NCBI GenBank assembly: GCA_002633005.1
Contig: NMRA01000097.1
Span: 161,426-225,425, forward strand
DNA: 64,000 nt
Reading direction: 5' to 3'
DNA from: Phoronis australis
Lineage: Eukaryota; Phoronida; Phoronidae
Positions 49,314 through 61,992 of the stretch are shown piece by piece (the first letter of the stretch is position 1; every line of letters begins with the position of its first letter). A program made the translations under genes and the position numbers. A model generated the notes under the pieces. The model was not told the origin of the DNA. It ran no database searches and saw only the letters and a list, made by a program, of their open reading frames with translations.

Positions 49314-49396
49314 GTAAAGAAGGCCGTTGTCCGCTTCATTCGCATCAGTCCACGTGTACTGTTTGATGTTGAATCTGGATACCTTTGGACAGGTTC
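49314..49396 (-). CDS. CTHRC1-like module 2, first sub-exon
   Basis: Encodes GTCPKVSRFNIKQYTW, then TDANEADNGLLY, 28 residues. Acceptor TTCACTTTAG (phase 1), donor GTAAGG (phase 0), the same phase pattern as 57068-57162. Too short to be recognised alone; the call rests on its position right after the FN2 exon, its phases and its similarity in plan to the module 1 sub-exon (a cysteine near the start, an aromatic stretch, then a variable tail). Confidence 0.6.
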
Positions 49397-49545
49397 CTAA
49401 AGTGAAAAATCACCTGCGTCATGTGCTGAAAAATTACGTTGTGCGGAAAAATTTCTCTAAATTTGATGAGTTGTGAAATACACTTTAAAAACAAAGACAA
49501 ATAAAACTAACCGCCTAAGCACATGTGGACATGCACCTCCCTGTA

Positions 49546-49741
49546 CAGTGGCTGATCTACGTTTTCAGTAAATGGGGCTTAAGATTCGCTCGAATCCGAG
49601 GTGCGCATTGCCGACCGGGGGAGGTCGGGCGGGGGCTCCCCCTGTCGTGTAAGATTTGTTGGCTTGTGTACCTGATTTCGTTTTTCATTTTTGATCATTT
49701 CCCTTGTGGTTTACATCCCTGAACCACCGTAGATCCAAATC
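49546..49741. mobile_element. G-rich interspersed element
   Basis: The left end CAGTGGCTGATCTACG and the right end CCGTAGATCCAA are imperfect inverted repeats. The core has CGAATCCGAGG and GGGGGAGGTCGGG, shared with the window start. Same family as 2347-2523. Non-coding; the frame at 49525-49722 is incidental. Confidence 0.5.
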
Positions 49742-51044
49742 TTAGGTAGGCAAAAACAAGGAGGAGAGGCTAGCTAGGGCATAAACGATGAACTTCAGGG
49801 CCAGAGGCAACGCAAGTAACAGAGGAGGAAGAACGGGAGGACAACAAATTTGAACGAGTCCACAGACGGACCGATGATGAGGGTAATGCCAAATACATAG
49901 ACCTTGGAGACGATGACCTCGAATGGAAAATTATCAGTCAGCTTTGTTTGTTGTACAACGCAGGACCAATACAATGACAGCTCAGGCCTTCCAGTATAGA
50001 TGGACGAGGTTCATATACCAATATCCAACCACAGCGCACTTCGATTACACATTACATGTCGAAATGGATGTATGCCGGTGTCAGCACTCCGGGTTTGATT
50101 TTGGAACTTTAGCTAGATACATGTATTACCGCGTAGTAATGGAAACAAACTTGAATAGCTTCAATATGCAAATTTAGGCAGTCGTAATGCAAAGTTCTTG
50201 TTTGTCTGCAGTTGGGTTTTCAAACATTAAAGGTAGATTACTTTGAGTCTATCTTCAGTAAATGTAACGGTGCTCTACAATTTGATATAAGTTTCATGAC
50301 GAGGCGACCTACACAACTAGCTGGGCGTTGTGAAACTTCGAGGTTTGTATGAAATTATGCGCATCGGTACGTAAATCAATATTGACTACATGCAGTTGAC
50401 CGTCACGTTAACCATCGGGAACCTCTGTAACATAAGAGCTAAGGCAGGTTTAAAATGGACAATAGTGCCAAGCAGGCGACGAAAATGATAGCATCCCTTG
50501 TGCACGACCAGTTTCACCTCTGGCGTCACGAAATTTTGCCGTCAATTTGGCATCACGGTACATGTAACTTAGTGTCTCAAAAAACAACACAAACTTGATA
50601 GTTTATTCAACGTAGTTGACACATTTGGTCTTGCGCTAAATCAACTTTAGCGTGAAGGTGTTCACCAGTATTATGGTAATTATTAGTGTGGCGCTCGTCC
50701 CCACCCCTGTGTCCAGATTCTACGGTCGACATTTAAACGGGTATGTCCTTCAAAGTGGTGTGGTGTGACCGGACGGACATTGCCATTTTCCACCCGATGT
50801 CAGCACAAATTTATGATGTGGACGATACTTCGGGTGTCAACAATACTGCTGATATCATGGGAAGACAGAGCGACACTTTCGATAAACATCGCACTCTTTT
50901 GCTATAGAATGACTTTGAGTGGATTTTCTTAGTCTTCACACTTGTCATACATGAAGCCTCATAGCTAAAGCAAGTAATTCCGTATTATGCACAGTGCAGC
51001 AAAGCGTACTTTGGCTATCAACGTTGTTGTTAATATTTCCTTAC

Positions 51045-51212
51045 CTGGGCAATGTCCCCATATTTGGTCGTTGTCGTAATTAGACGTGGTCGCACACCAC
51101 GGTTGATTGCGATCCTTCCCAATGCACGTACTGTACGACACGCCCTTGTAAACGAACGGGAACTTGCAAGATGAACCACCAGCATTACCGCCATAGGTTG
51201 GCATGTCGGTAT
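51045..51212 (-). CDS. Fibronectin type II (FN2) domain exon
   Basis: Encodes a complete FN2 domain in 168 nt, phase 1-1 (acceptor TTCCACAG, donor GTAAGG): SSCKFPFVYKG, STCIGKD, PWCATTSNYD and WGHCPG. These are the four cysteines and the CxFPFxYxG and PWCxTT signatures of the family, which binds collagen or gelatin in fibronectin, MMP-2/9 and mannose-type receptors. Placed between CTHRC1-like modules 1 and 2, it suggests an extracellular-matrix protein. Confidence 0.9.
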
Positions 51213-54200
51213 CTGTGGAAAGTATTATTTGTCTCATTGAGTTTCATGAAGTGTCTTAAATTCACGTCCACGAGTAGAATAGACAAAATGATAAAAGTTA
51301 TGTCACGGATTTTCTTGAGAGCTTTGCAATATTAATTCTGCCACTCCAGAAGTATAATACTTCAGAAGCGACCAAATGCCAAGGGTTGACAGAAAAGAAG
51401 AAATATCTCATCAAAGAGCGGTGTTTTCCCCGGACCTTGACGGTAATTCTGCTAGGATGTGCATGTAATCCATTAAACGTTGAGTACCAAAAATGTTTAT
51501 TGCATATGAACGTAGGCCTTGGCATCGCAATGTAGTTCAAAGTAAAACTTAGAAAAGGATAACTTTTCAGCTGTTTGCACTGTTGCTCTTGATATATAAC
51601 GCCATACTTTTAGTTCACAAAGGTGATGGCTTAGGAATAACCTAACTACACTGGCATCATCTGTCATATGCGTCAGCAAATTTCTACGCGCATCACCTTG
51701 GACAGGTCAGTGACACAAAAATGAATCTCGTTTTCTCAGCAAAAAGTATGTCTTAATTCAAAAATTCTCACGTCCTCGTTTGAACGGTTGTGTAGAATTT
51801 TAATAAGTAGGATAACAATGTGTCAAATAACTGCAAACTCGAATGAAACTTAGAGTCAGTTCTCTAATTGGTTAAAATTTTAATTAAATCAAAATAGTTG
51901 TTTTATATTAAAATTTTCAAAGTCAGTTAATTTTGGTCCGACGCATATCAATTCAGTATAGAATAAGAAGAGCTGCATATGGGGGAAGTGGGGAAAACGT
52001 GATTCATCAGTCAAAACAAAAATCGGAAAAATATAGGAGACATATGGGGTGGACGCGGAAAAGTTTTGTTAGGAAAACTAGTGTCACGATGGGAGGACGC
52101 TGGTGTCGCGAACATTTTTTTTCGTATTCTTAATTTTAGGCAAACATATATGATATGACTAACGTCAGTCCCAGATCTGGCTTTGGATGTCTAAATCCAC
52201 TTGCATTTTTATGGAAACCGATATATTTCGTTTCTACCTAAAAACATAGAGCTGCAGATAATACGTCACATCAACTGGTGCGACCATTGTGAAAAATGGC
52301 CAATTGAATATGAAAGCACCTAAACGATGGTCTGTTAGAAAAAAATGCTTACAGGAGTATTTCGGTTATGGCGGTATTCTTGTGAGGCTATAACAAACGG
52401 TTATGTTTTGCTAATAATTCCACATTATTCTAGGTCTGCATCAGCTTGGCGATGTACTTGGAAGAACATGGGCATTGAAACACTCACCGCAGTGGTGGTA
52501 TTGGGCTGTCTACACCCACATTGGTAGAGCTTCATATGTTTCATTGTTTAGTTTAAAAATAATGTGTGAGTTTGAAACAAGATAAAACGTCCTTGGTTTA
52601 GCCAATGTGCTTGCACACTTGAACAAGAACCTCAGAAATCCATTTATCTATTTGTTTAAGCCAGTGTAGTCTTTCTGGTTCTGTTATTAGTTTGAAAAGG
52701 TAGACGCAAAAGTGTGCTGATCAGATTAATACAATTTAAGCTCTACGCCTGGTTGTGCCTGTTGAATTCAGCGTAATATTGGTAAAGCCACATTTCAGGA
52801 CAATGCTACAGACTGTTAGAGATATGAAAAGCGCTGAGCATTACGTGGAGTTCTGTATTGCCTTATCAGACTAACCACATACATGTAAACAAGTTGATAA
52901 CATAATGGGAATTGAAATTTATCGTAGTTGCCAACAGTTCCTGACCATCTTCCCTAGGTTAAGATTGTCATACAGATTAAAATAAAAAGTTACAATTTAT
53001 ATCTGGTTAGTCTGAAGTCCAACTTTTATTAAACACATTGCATGAAAGTTTCGTTTTACAAGAATGCACGGTTTACTCCAGGTTGTAATTGGATGGAAGT
53101 TTACCACATATATACGTTATACTAAACTCGTGAAGAATAAATTTGTTTCGAATGCCTTAGCAGTGAGTCCAAGGTTAAAACTCCATTCAAAACAACTGGA
53201 AATCTATCCCAATGCATATTGAATGCTTGAATCCTGGAGAGCAATTGGTTAAATCTTGGGTTCGAGTTCAAAGACTAGTTTTTTTGGCTCTGTTTGACGT
53301 GAGTGTGTGCAATTGAGTTTTACAAATCAATGTAGTGCACGATTAATATCCAACAAGTTAGGTAGTCTTATACTGATGTCTCTTACTCGTCTGGTGTTAA
53401 ATTCTGGTATCTTTATTGCAGAGTGTTGCTTTAACTATCATTGGATCAGAACTGCTCTTCAGACAACACAGCGTAAAATGTTAGGAATAGTAACTCGTGA
53501 ACCTATTTTTTCTCTGTATGTACATGCACATATTATTTCCATCACTTTAAGTCTCATATAATGTCACAGACTGAGAAAAAAGGATGTGCGAATATAACAT
53601 TATATTGGTTTATGTGTATTATTAATGAGGCTTAATGACCCTGATTATTGAAATATTTCTGTTTTTTGGTTCTTGTACCTCACACATGTCCACTTATTAT
53701 AATGAACTAATGTATCTTGCGCAGACACATATTATTTACGGCAATTAATCACTCATAATGGAATGTTAATAAAACCCTACTTTTGTTTAATATGTTACTA
53801 TATTCCGCTGTCGTTTACTTTAGGGACAGATTGATTTCTCTGAGAACTTGTCGTAATGGTATTATGCCAATGGAAAATTACAGTTTTGAAAACTTAAGTT
53901 TCCCAGAAATTAAGTTTTCAAAAAACTAAGTTTCTGAAAGTTACGTTTTTAAAGAACTTTGGTGCTTCAGAACTGATTTTCTCGAACACACATAAGTTTT
54001 CATAACTTAAGTTTTTAGATCTTAAGTTTAAAGAACTTCAATTTTGAGGAAATTTTTGAATCAAATAAGCTATCAGAATTGAAGGTTGTTCTAATAACTT
54101 CTTCCTAAAAACGTTTCGTGATTAAAAACTTAAGATTTCCAGACCAAAAACTCAGATTTTTCTATGACAACTTAAGTTCATTTTTGTAAAGTTAGGGAAG

Positions 54201-54841
54201 TCAATTGCTTCGCAAGTGATGCGCAGCTACACATCACGAATACCAGTCCATCTGTCCAAACTAAATGGTTACCTAACGCGGTTTAGGCCTATTAACATAT
54301 TAAAAAGGACGTTTCTGAACCTTTTACTGGAATAGCGCAATACTCTTTAAACCGGAACAATCCTCAAAGTTTTGGAAGGAAATATGAAAACTCGTTTCAA
54401 ACTCTTGTAAATGGACTAGCATGACCTACGCTTTTAGCGAATTGCACGGCGACTGCAGGAAAACTCTCACTGAGAACAATAATATCTAAATTTATTCTTT
54501 GACATAGGGAGTATGAGTATTTATCTGGTTCCTAATTTCATCTTTCAAGACTGACGCCTATGTCTGCATTAGCAGGTGACAAACCATGATGGGTTTAAAT
54601 CATCAAGACAGAGTTTAGTATCCTGCTGAACAATTTAGACACAGGAAAACCAGGAGACGGTGTCTTTCAGCAAATGTGATATCTAATGAACCTGCGCTAG
54701 GAATTGCAAAGTTACAACGGGTAACTTTTCGAGAAATTGCAGTGCAACGCAATAAACTTTGGTACACTGTACATGTTTCGCCCTATTTTCTACGAGAACA
54801 TACATGTACCATGTGAATGTAATAAGGACAACTGAACTCAC
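51213..54841. other. Intron with a degenerate AAGTTTT patch
   Basis: Contains the A/T-rich repeat patch at 53879-54185. Otherwise no exon or element recognised on either strand. Confidence 0.45.
53879..54185. repeat. Degenerate repeat of AAGTTTT / ACTTAAGTTT
   Basis: The words ACTTAAGTTT, AAGTTTTCA and their near relatives recur more than ten times in about 300 bp, some in reverse orientation (AACTTAAGTT is nearly palindromic). Looks like a worn minisatellite. Confidence 0.5.
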
Positions 54842-54997
54842 CAAAAGATCGTCTCAGATCATTTTCTTCAACAGTCATGGACACACCGTTGCCATTCCAG
54901 CCAGTCTGCGCGTCCCCCAAATCTATGCCACTGCATTCCCCCACATGGAACTTAACTGTGATGTCGCCAGATATTTGTAAATCACATATGCCACCAA
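54842..54997 (-). CDS. CTHRC1-like module 1, C-terminal exon
   Basis: Encodes VGGICDLQISGD, FHVGECSGIDLGD, then TGWNGNGVSMTVEE. It has both conserved cysteines and the TGWN motif of CTHRC1. Acceptor CACTTTTCAG, donor GTGAGT, phase 1-1, 156 nt. Directly follows the middle exon at 55163 and precedes the FN2 exon. Confidence 0.82.
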
Positions 54998-55162
54998 CTG
55001 AAAAGTGAATAAAAGATAAAGATGCAATAAAATACGCAATGATGAATGGGTGGTCAGTTTTGTCTTACCGGTCACAATTCTGGCGAAAGTCTCTTCAGGA
55101 GCCTAGAATACTCAACTCCGGCAATACCCTCGTATTACTACACAAGCGAACGTAAGACTCAC

Positions 55163-55361
55163 CTTGAGCTGGCCTATAATCATCCCTTGCTTTACCCTTG
55201 TACCACACTATCTCAATTTTCCCAGGCGAGGAGCATTCTTGATCGTTGAAAGTGAAGTACCAGCGATTACAGCAATTCCCGCAGTTGTACCCGGCGCGAA
55301 CAATACCTCGGAAACGCACCCTCAATGAAGTGAAAGAATACTGCTTCTTGAAAGTTTTAGT
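55163..55361 (-). CDS. CTHRC1-like module 1, middle exon
   Basis: Encodes TKTFKKQYSFTS, FRGIVRAGYN, then CGNCCNRWYFTFNDQEC and SSPGKIEIVWYKG. The CCNRWYFTFN core is nearly identical to that of CTHRC1, the clearest hit in the gene. Acceptor GTGTTTCAG (phase 0), donor GTGAGT (phase 1), 199 nt. Confidence 0.85.
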
Positions 55362-57067
55362 CTGAAACACAGAGCGAATAGGTGTCCTAAGAGTCCAACA
55401 GCGATACGCTCAATCAATCTTATTTCTGAAAATACTGGATATTCGTGTATACTTTTACGAATACCGCAGTTATCAAATTAGGATACTCATTCACTTTATA
55501 AGGACTCACAGGTCGGGAGCTGTCGTGTCAAGGATGATACTTTTTATTTTTGAATGAACCCTTTTTGTTAATTCTATGACGTATCTTGGCATACTCTCAG
55601 AGCACAAAATCGAGAATAAATTACCCACTACTTTGGGTCAGAATTCGTTTGAATTGTATTTAATCTGTCATAAGTATTCCTCCATACTCTTTGTCAAAAT
55701 CTCAAATACGTATCGCCAAGTAGAGTCATAAAGATACAACTTAACAGCTGGGCAAAATAACGCCAAATTAAAGTGGCAAAATATCAACAAAAAACGTTAT
55801 TTTCGTGCGAGAAATTTTAGCCAAACAATTCTGACGTACCCTTAACCCGCAAGTTTTGAGGACACTAGAAGCGTCAAAGAGTTGACATTATTACAACGAA
55901 CATGGAGAACATTGATACTGCCAGGACGACATTACCATGAGATCATCATAGTGCTAATAAACTTTTTTAATAATGGTCATTCTGCCATAAATGTGCTGGC
56001 TGTACTTTGGAGCAAGTTTTCGGATATACAGAATTGATTGAACACGAGACATGTTTCATTATTGACAGTCTTTATTCCGTTACGTTCATATCTTCGGAAT
56101 AAAAGTCTACTCTCAACGGAACATAGATAAAGTACATGTAGCTGTCAAACCGCTTTCAGTGGCGGCTTAATTGCTCACTTTAGGTACGCGTTACACAAAC
56201 ATGTCCATTTTCTTCCGCTTAGAAATTAGTAGCCTAACCCAACTTTTCGTTCTACTTGGTTAGGAATTCAAAATAAGTGTCAGTATTTCTGTTATGGAAT
56301 AGATTATGCCGTACCTGAATGTTTGTGTAATACATCTTTGTACTTGATAACCCACGAATTGAAGCTATTCGGTCTAGTCTGATCTCAAACTCTCAACATG
56401 CTACTACTGATTTTCGCTTGAATCTTGGGGCCATCAACTTGTACTATTCACTCATCACAATAAATTCGGGTACGGAGTGATGTCTAACTCTTATTTTGAG
56501 TTTGTAATAAAATAGGGCGGAATTTTCCGATTACGAGAAAGAAGGAAGAACTTTGTGCCCAGAAACTTTGTTTTCAAAGTAATTCATTACATCAAAGCAT
56601 TGCATAGACTGTTGCGTGTTCAACAAGTCACAGTTTCCACGCAAAATCCACAAATATGAATGTGAGCTAACTTTCAATAAAAAATGACCGAGCTACATTT
56701 AAAATGTGTTAACGTCATGCTGAAACCAACCAACCTTTTGATTGGTCCTCGGCATTAATCTCTTGCTTCCTGTCACAAACCAAGGTTTGCTTGAGATCAG
56801 ATGTCGGTATAAATGGTACTATTAGATTCCTTGGAATAGCAATCAATGCGCGAGAAGTGTCCATTATTTTTTATGTGTCGAGCAATAGCTTTCTTGCTCC
56901 TGAAATCAACTCAAATTTGACGAAGACCAACTAGAGACCAATGGTATGAAGACCAGTGACTTCAATCAAAACTTGATTTTTGAAACTGAGAAAGCACGAA
57001 GTTAATGCTGCTTTAAGACGTGTAGCGATGAATCAGGCCACACGTTAGCAAACATCCAAAGACTCAC
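55362..57067. other. Intron, nothing recognised
   Basis: Lies between the first and middle sub-exons of module 1; AT-rich, no domain-bearing frame on either strand. Confidence 0.45.
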
Positions 57068-57162
57068 CAATAAAGTTGCGCTGTCGCTAGCAGAAAGGTA
57101 GTTCTTGTAGTAATAATGTCTGATGTTAGCAACCGGGACTTCGTCACATTCTTGATATGGCG
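57068..57162 (-). CDS. CTHRC1-like module 1, first sub-exon
   Basis: Encodes APYQECDEVPVANI, then HYYYKNYLSASDSATLL, 32 residues. Acceptor CTAAACACAG (phase 1), donor GTGAGT (phase 0), which fits the phase 0 acceptor at 55361. It corresponds to the start of the CTHRC1 C-terminal domain, where a cysteine-bearing strand precedes the CCNRWYF core. Short, so it rests on phase, splice sites and position. Confidence 0.65.
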
Positions 57163-59644
57163 CTGTGTTTAGGAAGAAGGCATATCAATGGCCATGTCTA
57201 GTATTAACATTTTGGACGCTGGTCTAGTAAATACTAGTGAGTTGGTAGTATCAAGACATTTTACATGAAAGCGTTGTGTTCATGAAGATTGGATGACATT
57301 TATAGACGCTTGTGTACAAAAAAAAAAATACAGTAGGCAGCAAGAAACAGACATTGCGACCGAAAGATAGCTTTTAAATATGTTTTACAAGATACAGCGT
57401 TCCACGTTCCCTCTCAGATATGCCTAAAATCATTAACTACGCCATCTGTTGACTAGTGAATTCGTCTGCTAGGAAGATGATAGGCCACAATCCGTTTCGC
57501 AGACAATGCCTCTTTCTATCCTTGAACGGCTTAACATGATGATTACCCGACAGACAAAACCACATGGGTCAATTTCACACAACATCACCCTTCCGTTTCG
57601 TAAGAGGAGATGTGAAACCTAATCAAATCACTTTTTTCATTTCTAGTGGATTGTAATATCTTGAAAAGACTGTATACTTGTGCGATCTGACCATACTCGC
57701 AGGGAATTACCTAAAAACTCAGCAGTAATTAAGTAGAACGGATTGACAAATTATCACTGCCTGCATATTCTCAAAGAATTTGCACATTGTTGATGGTAGC
57801 ACTCGATAGGTTCTTTTTTGTTTTAGGAAATAGTTGCATGGAGAGTAATTCAAACTTCCTTATGCTACCAGTGTAAAGAGGTTCAGATTCACTGTGAAAC
57901 AATCTTATTAGAAAGCGGCAGTGATACAACAGGTTTCAGAATAATGAAAAACGGCAAAATGCATGCTCACCATAGCAAGTATGAAGGGGAGTGAATTAGG
58001 ACATAGATATAATGAATAAATATTGGGGCTTTTCTTTTAAGTCCAAAGCTACCGTTGCAGAAATTCCACTAGTGATGAGCCAGTTCGGCTGAAGTTCTTT
58101 TCAAATTATCATAGCGGGAAGTACTCTACAGTGCTCTTTTAAAGTGTAGTAAATGGGGTGGAAGGAATATTTCCCTATAAGAATGGGAAAAATCTTGGAT
58201 AGTTTGAACAAAACAAAAAAAGAGCGGACAGCGCGGTATCCAATGTCAAGAACAATAGATGATCGACAGTGAATGTGCAGAACGATATCAACTGGATTAA
58301 AAAGATAACTCAATCTTTCACTTTGGAAACTTTGAAGATTTACTCTTAATATTTTGTGTTGATGCACTAATTCCAATACGTAGTGCGTAGTGACGCGTAA
58401 TGTTTCCTGTGTAAACAAGCTCAGGTTTACTGTATAAGCTACGTACCGGTACTCATCCTGTCATCTTCACGTGTCCGCTAAATAACGCGTACCTGTAACG
58501 CTTACGATGTATTTTGCATGGAGTCAAGAGCCGCGGGCTATCATTGTAAGTTGATAAATTCGCTTCTTGCTAGTATCTCTTTAGGACATTTTGTATTGCC
58601 CGCATTTTGTAACGCTTGTTGTGATATTATTTGTATTCCTGTTATACTATTTTTTTAATTCCACGTATAATTTCTTCGTAGTTGATTCATATATTAAACC
58701 TTTTTTTCCGACCCGGGAACATAGTGTGCTCTGCAAATTATTATTTCGTTTAAGCGGTTGATAGTGCAACCTAATAACTCGCCAATAAACGTATCATATC
58801 CGATCACGTGTTTTCTATGGCCCGTGACTCCTACATTTTGCAACAGTGCCGTACCAATATGTGACTGACTCAACCAAGAATATGGCATTGACCAGGATAG
58901 TGACCAGTTTAGATTTACAATTTTACTGACCAATGTGTAGGTGTAATATCATTTGTCGTAAAAGTGCAATATTTTGTCGCGGTACTAGCGTCTACGTCCG
59001 CATATGTACCTTCAGGTTCAATTGTTTATTTATACCCAATATTGGCAGATAATGGTGCAGTGAATGAACAGTATTTGATCATTTTCAAGAACTCTTTATT
59101 AGTAGAAACATGAGTTGTCAATCAGACTAGGCAGGCTTGCTTTGTCTCAGGAATGTTCTCCGCAGACTCAAGAAACTCGTTAAAACGTAAAATCACGCAA
59201 GTCTTCACAGAATACTGCCGTGTACTAAAAGCCAGCTAGTTTTTGGCCAATTTCTTACGTCTACTGAAGACACGCATCTTCTTGCAGGACACGTCTTTCT
59301 TGCGAGAATAGAGTACCAATCCACCAACGCACGCGCTGAGACTATGTGCAGTCTTTGGCTTCCAGTAATTTAACACTGAAACTGGGATATATTGTTTCGT
59401 GTTCTGTGACACCATATGTGTAAGGTAACAAAGCATTTGTTGCTTACGCAACAATTGTTAAGAAACAGGTACGGGGTATATGTAATCACTTAATTACTTA
59501 ATACCGCGCTCAACGCCCCGTCGTCATGACCTAGTGCTCTTGACCTATCCGAATGTTAAACAGAGGAGACCTTATTGATCAGCACAACCTAGGGAATCTG
59601 AAGTCTCACATTTATGTTGTTCTGCAATGTTATGGAAGACTTAC
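57163..59644. other. Intron, nothing recognised
   Basis: Open frames such as 58101-58418 and 58694-58933 (- strand) show no family signature or consistent splice phases. No repeat recognised. Confidence 0.4.
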
Positions 59645-59756
59645 CCACGCAGACGCCCACGTTGTTAGTGCAGTCTGTCACACAAGCCTGGCTCCCGTCT
59701 GAGCACTGGGCGATCGTGCATTCGGTGTTCGAATCAGCCACGTTGTTGGCGTTGAA
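59645..59756 (-). CDS. Cys-rich exon at the 5' side of the CTHRC1-like gene
   Basis: Encodes FNANNVADSNTEC, TIAQCSDGSQAC, VTDCTNNVGVC: five cysteines in 37 residues, spaced 4, 6, 3 and 6 residues apart. The acceptor is CTTTTTTCAG (phase 0), the donor GTAAGT (phase 1), which fits the phase 1 acceptor at 57162. The composition is that of a small extracellular disulfide domain, EGF-like in size, but I cannot name the family. An upstream exon ending in phase 0 must exist and was not found. Confidence 0.6.
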
Positions 59757-61643
59757 CTGAAAAAAGCGATTGCATGGCTACATCTAAAATTATCATAAAT
59801 GAGCAATCTCTGTTAACACGTTGATCGCGTACCTGGTTTCTAGACAAAAGGGTCATCGGGTTCCGAGTACAAATTTGACCGTTGAAAAATAATTCATTTG
59901 CACAAATAAAGAACAAGTGTGGGCGAAGACTGTCAATAATAGATGCGTTTGCAAAATGACTACGTCGTTGTATTGACCGGGAAACAGCCAATCTAAGGCA
60001 TGCTATTAACGTCACGAGTCAAAAGACCAAATGTAAAGAAAAAATTCACGTTTTTATCCAGAACTTGTTACAGTGTCCATAATTCAATATTAATAATCGC
60101 CTTCAACCTTCGAATAAGTGGTGTTACACGACCGATGCGAACTCATGTAATGGACACACAGTAAAACTAGGTTAATGGGGCTATTCGGAAAATTTACAAT
60201 AACTAGAGGGCGCGCGTGTACTAGTGGTGATAGATTAACAGCCTCGATTTCGCGAGCCTTTTAAATACATGGTGAAATGGCTTGAAGCTGTGTCAACTGA
60301 ATCTGAGATTACGTGAAAAAGGTGCTTTTTTGAGAGCAAATAAGCACTCCCTTATACAAAGGTAAGGTTTGTGCTTATATAACCGATTATTCCATGTTTA
60401 GTCTACTGATGCCTGTTAACTGAGGTACTCCCCGATGTCGACTTCGCGGCAGTCGCCAACGTTCGGGTCAATCTTTGTTGTGATGTGTGTTGCGATAGTT
60501 GACGTAGCACTCGGGATCTTTTCGTACATCAAAGCAGTATTATTGTTTGGAATGATTTATAACACGTCGATCAATTGCAGTTATATCAATGAATGCTGAA
60601 TGTTTATGCTGTTAACTCGATGTAGGTTTGTGAGTTACGATTACAACCCAAGCCCAATGCCATGTCAAAGGATACGTGACAAATATCCATTAGACTTTTT
60701 GTTAACTCCCTATTCTATGTCTTCCGGAAATCTATTACACGTTGAAATGGAAATGTATCATGTCTGTTTTCACGTGACCTTTGGGTTATAGGTTTGAGGG
60801 CTTGTACCGTGCAGAAGAGATATGCATCGCTACCGTCCCTGAATGGACAAAAATTGGTTTTAAGCAGATGACTGCATATCAAGGCCTGAATTTCTGAATT
60901 AAGTTTAATTCTCTCAGGTTATTGCTGAAGGATTGCTTTTCACTTTGTCCAAAGGTAAAATAGACGGTCAGCCGGCTGGTTTCAGTTGATTTCTCTCACC
61001 TGTAACAGAATAGTCAGAGAAATGCTAACGCATTATAGAAGAAAACACGAGGCAAAACTACTTTAGTAAGGCAGATTATACTTGACGTTTCATCGTCCTG
61101 TTTATATGCAGAAACTTTTTACCCAAATGATATTTAAGATATGAATTAAAATATGTGAACCCGGCTAAACGTCGTTTAACAATGTGTATTTTTCACGAAA
61201 CCTAAAATGTGCTTCTGTTCTCACGTAAAATTCATTCTAGGTGTCAATTTTTATTCCAACGCAATGTTACGACGTTTACAGAATAGCTTATTCATGTTAA
61301 TTCGGCAACTAATCTGGTAGTCCTGGGGATACGGTCCGCCATAAAATAAGGAAACTCACTCATCTAGAGAAGTTTATTGGACATAGCATATCTTTGAAGA
61401 GAAACTGCTGTGAAAAAGTCACTCATGACTTCTTCACGTACTATACACCTCTTATATTGGGCGCATTCCCACCCAGGACAGTATGTGAATATGTGCTGCT
61501 AGCCTATCCGACATCCAAGTCCCGGGTGAGTTTCCGAAAAGAAAAACTTAGTTCCATTCAATAAACCCGTTATTCATTGGGATAACTGGAGGGGATAACA
61601 TCAACGAACGATGTCTATAGAAACTTGATTGCTAAAAACTTAC

Positions 61644-61885
61644 CAAGTATCGTTACGTAGTCTCCCAATGGGGCTTCGGCATCCACACACTTTTTTCAGT
61701 TGGTTGACTCTTTTGACCGCAATTCTCCACGAATGTAGTAACCATAGGTGTTTTGGGTAATTGTGACCACCTGTCGAAGACTTGCACCGGGGAAAATATC
61801 AATAATAAGGCTTAGCGCGAACGACGTATTTTGATAACAATCCGTCTGTTCACCAGTTCTTTACATGCAGACAGCGACGCACGCA
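61644..61885 (-). pseudogene. Decayed THAP fragment, relative of 30611-30861
   Basis: Aligned with 30611-30861 it shares GCGTCGCTGTC, TCGACAGGTGG, CAAAAGAGTC and the terminal ACTTG/GTAAG donor. The frame is broken: the segment for the CVPGC motif has extra bases and TAT TAT TGA. A dead copy of the same element. Confidence 0.55.
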
Positions 61886-61992
61886 CAATTCGAATTGGTT
61901 TGACAATTTGCCGAGATGAATATGCATTGGAACGCAAAGCGGTATCTGCCTGACAACCTATTTCGCAACTGCTACTCCAGCCTAAAAAATAG

